From: Gnetum montanum
Taxonomy: Eukaryota > Streptophyta > Gnetopsida > Gnetales > Gnetaceae
NCBI GenBank assembly: GCA_015680685.1
Contig: MNCI01012629.1
Span: 4,148-68,147 of the forward strand
Direction: 5' to 3'
DNA: 64,000 nucleotides
Shown: piece after piece, positions 58,818 through 64,000 of the stretch
How the letters are laid out: each line of letters opens with the position of its first letter
Numbering within the stretch: position 1 is the first letter of the stretch
Program-made: the position numbers and the translations under genes
Notes under the pieces: generated by a model
Seen by the model: only the letters and a program-made list of their open reading frames with translations
Databases searched by the model: none
Told to the model about the DNA's origin: nothing

Positions 58818-59676
58818 TGATGAATCATGGATTAACTACATCAACTAGGCCCCATCAATGCATGATTTGATGTGTTGATGTGGCTGCATCAACATAGTGT
58901 CCACTTTCGCCTATAAATACGCATTCACCCACCATGTTTATGGCATGTCTTGTCACAGTTGTAGTGGAGCTCTTGCAATTTTGTCATTTGGAAATTAGAA
59001 TATTTTTCTAAGTGCCTATAGTAGGAGTCAAGAGTGTATGGATCTTTATTTAAGCACTATTGTACTTGAGCACAATAGTATGTACAACAATAAAGATGAG
59101 TTGTTTGATAAACCTTGTAGCACTTTCAAATAGATTAATTATTTATTTATGCATTTAATTTTTTATGTGATTTCCTTTAATGCTTTAACTAATTAAATAA
59201 TTAATTAGGCTAAACCAACCTAAACTAAGTAATTAATTAAGCACATAAGTACAACCACTTCGAGCATACGCTTGGTGCTTGGTAATCCTAGTAACGCTTA
59301 ATGTTTGGTAACTTAGTAGTGCTAAATGTGTTTAAGATGTGTACAGAAAGTGGAAACAAATGCTTATGTTAGGATTAGTTAGGTGTAGTTAGTTAGATTA
59401 AATTAGCAATTAAATTACTTCATTATTTTCATATTTTATTTTAAGCATCCAAAACATAAAACATAAAAATAATAAAAATCATATGCCTTGATTACACTTA
59501 ACCATACCTTTGTACATCACAAGTGTAATTGGGAAGACAACAAATGATTGTTAGGGTAAGTTCACTTCCTAAAAACTAGTGTACCGGAAGACATAGAATC
59601 CACAAAATTCAACCAAATCACACATGAAAACTTAGTGATTCATATGGTTGAGTGTAGGGGTATTCGCCGCTCATCA
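58818..59676 (+). repeat. 3' LTR of Element III
   Basis: 859 bp, TGATGAATCATGG...CTCATCA, clearly paired with 46535-47397 along its whole length. U3 words are CATCAACTAGGCC, CATCAATGCATG, GTTGATGTG and CATCAACATAG, with one word fewer than the 5' LTR and several TCGA sites changed to TCAA. TATAAATA is at 58912-58919. Confidence 0.92.
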
Positions 59677-59681
59677 TTTAT

Positions 59682-61150
59682 GAATAAGGTATTCCACCTA
59701 TACCTCTACAAGTTCATGATGGTATATCTTGATAACATCCTTATGTACTCTTGTTCTATAGAGAAACACTTTTAACACTTACACCTAGAGTTCTCCAAAT
59801 TGCAAGAACACAAGTTGCATATCAAGTAGAAGAAGTGTAAATTCAGGAAGATAAAGTTAAAGTTCTTAGGTCACATCATTCATTGAGGCAAGACAAATTC
59901 AAATCTGAAGAAGGTCGATGTCATTGCAACATGGCCTATTTTGAAGAGCGTGCATGAATCATGCTAATTCTTTAGATTGGCTAATTATTATAGAAAGTTT
60001 GTCCAAGGGTTATCTAGTGTGAGAGTAGCCCTAATTTATTTACAAAAGAAAGATATCCCTTGATTATGAAGTAATAAATGCTAGGAAGATTATGACATGG
60101 TAAGATTAACCCCTACAGGCCAACCCATATTGGCCCTCCTTGACTACTTAAGGTTATTCAAAGTTCCCACTAATGCTTTGGATGTGGCAATTAAAGGAGG
60201 ACTATTACAAAAGAATCATATGGCTACATTTGAGTTAAAGAAGCTAAACTTGGTAGAACAATTGTGGTGAGTGCATGAAAAGGAGACATTCATCATTATC
60301 CATTATCTTTGCACTTGATAATACTATTTCCTAGGTGGCTTAATGGTAGTAAAAAAATAGCACATTCTCATTCAATTAAAGTTGAAATTGAAGCAAGCTT
60401 GGTGGTTGAGTTTGCTATAAGACTTTAATCTTTGATTTTTCTATCAACTAAGTAGAGAAAAAATGGTAGTAGATGTTTTGAGCCAATGTCCTTAGTTTTA
60501 TTTGATGGAGATTGTGAATTAGCCTAATAGCTCTTAGGTGATGGCTTACCATGAACTGTTGGAAAAATGTAGGCATAAACTAGATCATGATCAATATGCT
60601 CAAGAGTTATTGAAGCTTATCTAGGGTTATGATGAGTTAAATTTTAGTGAAGTGAATGACTTGCTCATGTTTAAGCATAATTGAATCTATGTTTCAAACT
60701 GCAATGCCTTGTGTTCTTACATCATTAATGATTATCATAACATCCTCTAAGCAAGTCATCCATGACATAAAAAGATAGTGGCATTATTGGAAAGAATTTT
60801 TTATTATCATAAAAAGATAGTAAACTTGGTTACATACAAGTTGCAGTTACCAACATATTTGGTGAAATGTCATCTTGTGTTCCATGTTTCTATGATAGAA
60901 AAGTTTAACACTACAGATGCTAATCTAGAAACATGATGATCTTAGGGACCTTCAAACATTGAGGCTATGAAAGGAAGATAAATTTATCCCATCGTTAATA
61001 TGTGCACAACTAGTTGTGCTTCTGATTAGAAGGTAGAATTCTTGATACATTGGTAAGATACATCCTTGAAGGAGGATACCTAGAAGGATTAATATAATCT
61101 CAAGCACAAGCCATCGTTCATTGCAAACTTTTATGTAGAGAACCATTTTG
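59682..61150 (+). pseudogene. Element H right half: RT end, RNase H, deleted integrase, chromodomain
   Basis: The RT frame resumes with MNKVF and YKFMMVYLDNILMYS (about 59708-59750), where the YLDN catalytic site has its last Asp changed to Asn. KLxFLGHII and ANYYRKFVQGL follow. RNase H (60120-60480) reads LDVAIKGGLLQ, KETFIIIHYL and REKMVVDVLSQ. The integrase keeps only its N-terminal zinc-region remnant (60650-60830: SEVNDLLMFKHN, SHPxHKKIVALLE). It then jumps to the C-terminal PTYLVKCHLVFHVSMIEKF (60849) and a chromodomain-like VEFLIHWxDxSLKEDT (about 61032-61080), which identifies a chromovirus. The catalytic core of the integrase is deleted. Confidence 0.8.
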
Positions 61151-61839
61151 ATGTATTTTTTATAAATCTATGGGATGGTCAACTCAACATTGCCACCTCT
61201 TAAAAGAAGTCATAGCATTTGGAAGTTATATTGTTGCCTATAAATAGTATACAAGAAAAAATTGGTGAAAGCATAATAGGCTAGATGGTGCCAAGTGGAT
61301 TCAAGATAGACCACTTTGACAAGTGGAGAATTAGTATGATTTCCCCTTTCAATTGAGGAGTTGGATGATATCACAACAAGGCTAAAGTCCCAAGATTCAT
61401 GCACATGCTAGTATCAAACTATGACTAGGCATAGGAAGTGATTCTCCCAAGGTAAGAAGTAGTATTTCCTTGGTTGCAAAGGATTAACTCTACACTCTTG
61501 TATTAGTACCAGAAGTAGAGGCTTGACTCACATATCATATGACTAGATTTTACTTTGGATAGAAAGTTTGGTATGGCTTGCATGATAAAGGACAAACTTT
61601 TTCTTCCTTAATGTAAGTCATGTGAACATCTCTAAGCCTCTATTGGATATCAAGTTGATTTCAACATTTATGCTTAATGATTAAATAATCCTAGCCATTA
61701 GATCTTCTTATTTATAATTTTTGAAAGGACTTTTAGTTGTTTGAAGTCCTTTGATATACAATGTACTCTCCATGTCTAGAAAAATATACAAACAAAGACT
61801 TAAGCTCCAATGATGTTACTTCTTTTAGGTGGGAAAGAT
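61151..61839 (+). other. Element H 3' untranslated region
   Basis: No coding domain. It ends in a purine tract AGGTGGGAAAGA (61827-61838), directly followed by the TGTAGGAAAA LTR-like start. The minus-strand open frame 61210-61404 has no support. Confidence 0.45.
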
Positions 61840-62172
61840 TGTAGGAAAATAAGTCTTGTTGATAGATCAAGGATTGTTTTCCTATGGAATGAGGGCAAAA
61901 GGAATGTGGAGATCCTTATGAATTCCATGTGATCTAACCTTCACCAAAGTACTATATAGCCCTGAATCCTTGTGAACCTCATTGTGAGGATATGTAGGCT
62001 TGTTGGGGAGGGTTTGCCTCTCTAGCTTAAGCCACCACCCCACTCTATAAAGTGGGCTTTAGGACTAGTTGCATGTAGCCTAAGGTTGATCATTGTTTAG
62101 TGTCTTGGTCAAGTTGTGTGTTGGTGTATTGTGCATTTGTATATATGTTTATCTTGGGTCTTTATGCATCTG
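61840..62172 (+). repeat. Probable 3' LTR of Element H, truncated by Element V
   Basis: It begins TGTAGGAAAATAAGTC right after a polypurine tract and contains a TATA-like CTCTATAAAGTGG (about 62042-62054). It is cut at 62172, where the minus-strand Element V LTR starts. The 5' partner was not recognised, so the identification rests on position and layout only. Confidence 0.45.
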
Positions 62173-63055
62173 TGATGAGTAGCAAGGTACCCCTACATCC
62201 AACCATATGAATCATAAGCATTCATGCACAATCCAGTCAAATTTCGTGGATGGAACTAGTTGTGCATCTAGATCATTATGTCTTAATCGCAGTTTGCTAT
62301 CTTCCCACTTAGACTAGTGGTAGCTTTGTCACGTATGGTTTAGTCCAAAGTGAGGCATATGATTCTTGATGTTGTTCAACCCCAAGCTACTCCTAATAAT
62401 AATAAAGAAATTAATTATTTAGACTAATTAATGATGGAAAGTAAAGTCTCACCAGCCTATGTGCAGAGTATTCATTCCTAACCTTCTGTACATTCCTTGG
62501 ACTTCATGCAACTATCGCTGGGATTACCAAGCATATCGTTACTAGGTGTACCAAATAATAACACTACTAGGTTACCAAGTAGTTATATTTACGCACTCAT
62601 GATTAGTCGTACTCATTCTGCTTAATGACAAAAAATGATAAAGAGCAATAAATGATGAACATTAACTAAGGAAAACATTAACCATTTAAGTAATTAAAAA
62701 CAGTAATAAAGCTAAGTGGATGCTACAATGATGGAAATAATCTTAATCTTTATTACCAAACATGTAACATGTCTAAGTACATCACACTCAAATAAGGATG
62801 TTGTATAATCACTTAACATCACACTATGGGAATGCACTAGAAACTAACAAAACTTGAAATCTATCAGAATATATGAATCTATCCCTCTCTCTATCTATTT
62901 CAACCATGCACCCAAGTGTTATATTTATATGGTAGCATAGAAGGGATGATATTGGATCCTTAACATTTAATGTTGTGCACCGATATTGAATACCTAACAT
63001 CACGGCTCTGATATCGAATACTTGATATCGCAACCTTACAAAACATCACTCATCA
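62173..63055 (-). repeat. 3' LTR of Element V (minus strand)
   Basis: 883 bp; on the minus strand it reads TGATGAGTGA...CTACTCATCA. U3 (62940-63045) has four GATATC/GATATT words, and ATATAAATAT is at 62921-62930. R/U5 resembles the Element II 5' LTR most (GAAATTTGACTGGAT; GTAGGGGTACC). The polypurine tract is on the right (63056-63068, minus), so this is the 3' LTR of an element running off the window to the right. Confidence 0.88.
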
Positions 63056-63279
63056 TACCCCCACAATTGAATGAAAATTCATCCTTGAGTTAAACAAAAT
63101 GAGGAACAAGTTCTTTACAAAATACTGGAAATGGGATTATTAACTAACTTAAATAAACACAAAAATTGACTCTTTCATGTAGTAATGCTATTTTACAAAA
63201 GAAAAATGAATACATCATGACAAAACAACAAAATTGGTGAAGTTCATGTAGTTCCTAGATGTGGTGTCTCTTCCATGGG

Positions 63280-64000
63280 CCACTTTCCCTTGTCGTCAAG
63301 CTTCTAGAATTTATACCGATTCAAGAGTACCTCCAACTTCTCCTCCTCTATTCTCGGCTCATGTACGATCCAAGTTGATGAGCTGATGTGTGTTAGAACC
63401 AGTACATCCCACAGACACAGCACCTATGGGAACATTTAATTTACTTTCATGTACCATGTTGAGACCTTTCGTTGTTCCTTCTTGAAAGCTCTGACCTTTT
63501 CTTTTAGTTCATGATAATTGATTAATCTTTTGGGTAGGTCTAAGGCTACATCTCTTTTCCCATGGTAGCAAACCTTAATTTATTCCAATTCCAAGTTTTC
63601 CATGTGAAGTTTTTATGAAGCATTTTCCCTATCTGCAAACTCTTTTTCATACAAAACATAAGTGGCTGCTACTTGTTGTTCCAACTCATTTCGAGGCCAA
63701 CCTACTATTAACATGGCAAGGTTGGCATAGCGAAGGTTAGCCAATGTCATGTACTCTTTCAAATCTTCCTTTTGCAAGTCCTTGTTCTTCACTTTCACTT
63801 GGTGGACTAGGGCATAGCTATCCAAGATGGGTTGCCAGTCAAGATTCTGCATTGACATGGAACTAATGAAGGTCTTTGCCATCTAGATTTTTTTTTCATT
63901 AATCTTTTTATACATGCCAATTTGGTCTTGAAAGTGCTCTTTCAACTTCTCATGCTTCTTAGTCTCTTTTTACCACGTGATTATCTCAATTATAGATTTT
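63280..64000 (-). pseudogene. Element V ORF3, C-terminal part
   Basis: The minus-strand frame 63613-63882 reads YALVHQVKVKNKDLQKEDLKEYMTLANLRYANLAMLI, then LEQQVAATYVLYEKEF. It corresponds to KVEIHMKELQIEEMTKYMELANLRYANLAML and LLYEAKF in Element III ORF3 (57970-58140). Further left it continues through LPKRLINYHELKEKVRAFK (about 63490-63545) toward the C terminus. The best-conserved core is YMxLANLRYANLAML. The N-terminal part lies outside the window. This third copy, in opposite orientation and with a different LTR subfamily, shows ORF3 is a stable part of the family and not a chance insertion. Confidence 0.75.

Larger units (their letters stand above)
46535..59676 (+). mobile_element. Element III: complete 13.1-kb gypsy element with ORF3
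   Basis: This is the reference copy of the family. In order: 5' LTR 46535-47397, tRNA-Asp primer site 47399-47416, gag, protease, RT, RNase H, integrase, spacer 53640-55200, putative internal promoter 55219-55282, ORF3 55727-58585, polypurine tract 58805-58817 and 3' LTR 58818-59676. The flanking target repeat is TTCAT on the left and TTTAT on the right (one C to T change). It sits inside the RT of Element H, and the host RT frame is continuous once the insert and one repeat are ignored. All three ORFs are broken by stops, so it is dead now. Confidence 0.93.

Noticed and set aside
1-64000. tRNA, rRNA or other structured RNA genes
   Set aside because: I looked for tRNA box A/B pairs and rRNA landmarks by eye and recognised none. 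The tRNA-Asp-like 18-mers are retrotransposon primer-binding sites.

Overview
This window is nuclear DNA of a seed plant with a large, repeat-filled genome. A gymnosperm such as a conifer is my best guess, but no marker gene proves it. It is AT-rich and CpG-poor, and is made almost entirely of decayed, nested Ty3/gypsy LTR retrotransposons. In-frame TAG often stands where Gln (CAG) or Trp (TGG) is expected, as cytosine-methylation decay would produce. There is one assembly gap (21053-21370). I see no intact host gene. The only recognisable host sequence is a broken C-terminal piece of the exosome-cofactor gene SKI3 (4594-5505, minus).

Layout. 1-535: minus-strand LTR of the TGATGA...TCATCA family. 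722-1664: another LTR-like block. 4069-5553: the SKI3 pseudogene between two 24-bp palindromes. 6579-10066: a Tat-lineage gypsy pol with the extra archaeal-type RNase H. 10067-12650: its tail, a (TC)29 tract and a 70-bp minisatellite in front of a TATA box. 12655-19755: Element I, a truncated gag-pol copy. 19756-22250: LTR-like sequence, the gap and a minisatellite. 22250-23970: unrecognised sequence that keeps CpG. 23975-40723: Element IV, split by the complete Element II (25458-35480, target duplication GGCAC) and by a 1479-bp solo LTR (37712-39190, target duplication ATAGT). 41250-41612 and 43990-61150: chromovirus (Element H) fragments. H is split inside its reverse transcriptase by the complete Element III (46535-59676, target duplication TTCAT/TTTAT). 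61840-62172: probable H LTR, cut by the minus-strand Element V (62173 to the window end).

Main finding. Elements II, III, IV and V belong to one family that primes from tRNA-Asp and has the order LTR, gag, PR, RT, RNase H, INT, long spacer, a third sense ORF, polypurine tract, LTR. Element III is the most complete copy (13.1 kb). ORF3 (55727-58585, about 950 codons) has a globular N-terminal half and a long coiled-coil C-terminal half, and sits where env would be in a retrovirus. It recurs in Elements IV and V. About 450 bp upstream of its ATG is a TATA box preceded by the same short words as the LTR U3, which suggests ORF3 has its own promoter.

Second theme. Several unrelated LTR families here carry arrays of short, largely self-complementary words just upstream of TATA (GATATC, GTCGAC, CGTATACG, AGACGTCT). 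The words differ by family, and differ in number even between the two LTRs of one element, while the downstream LTR body is better conserved.
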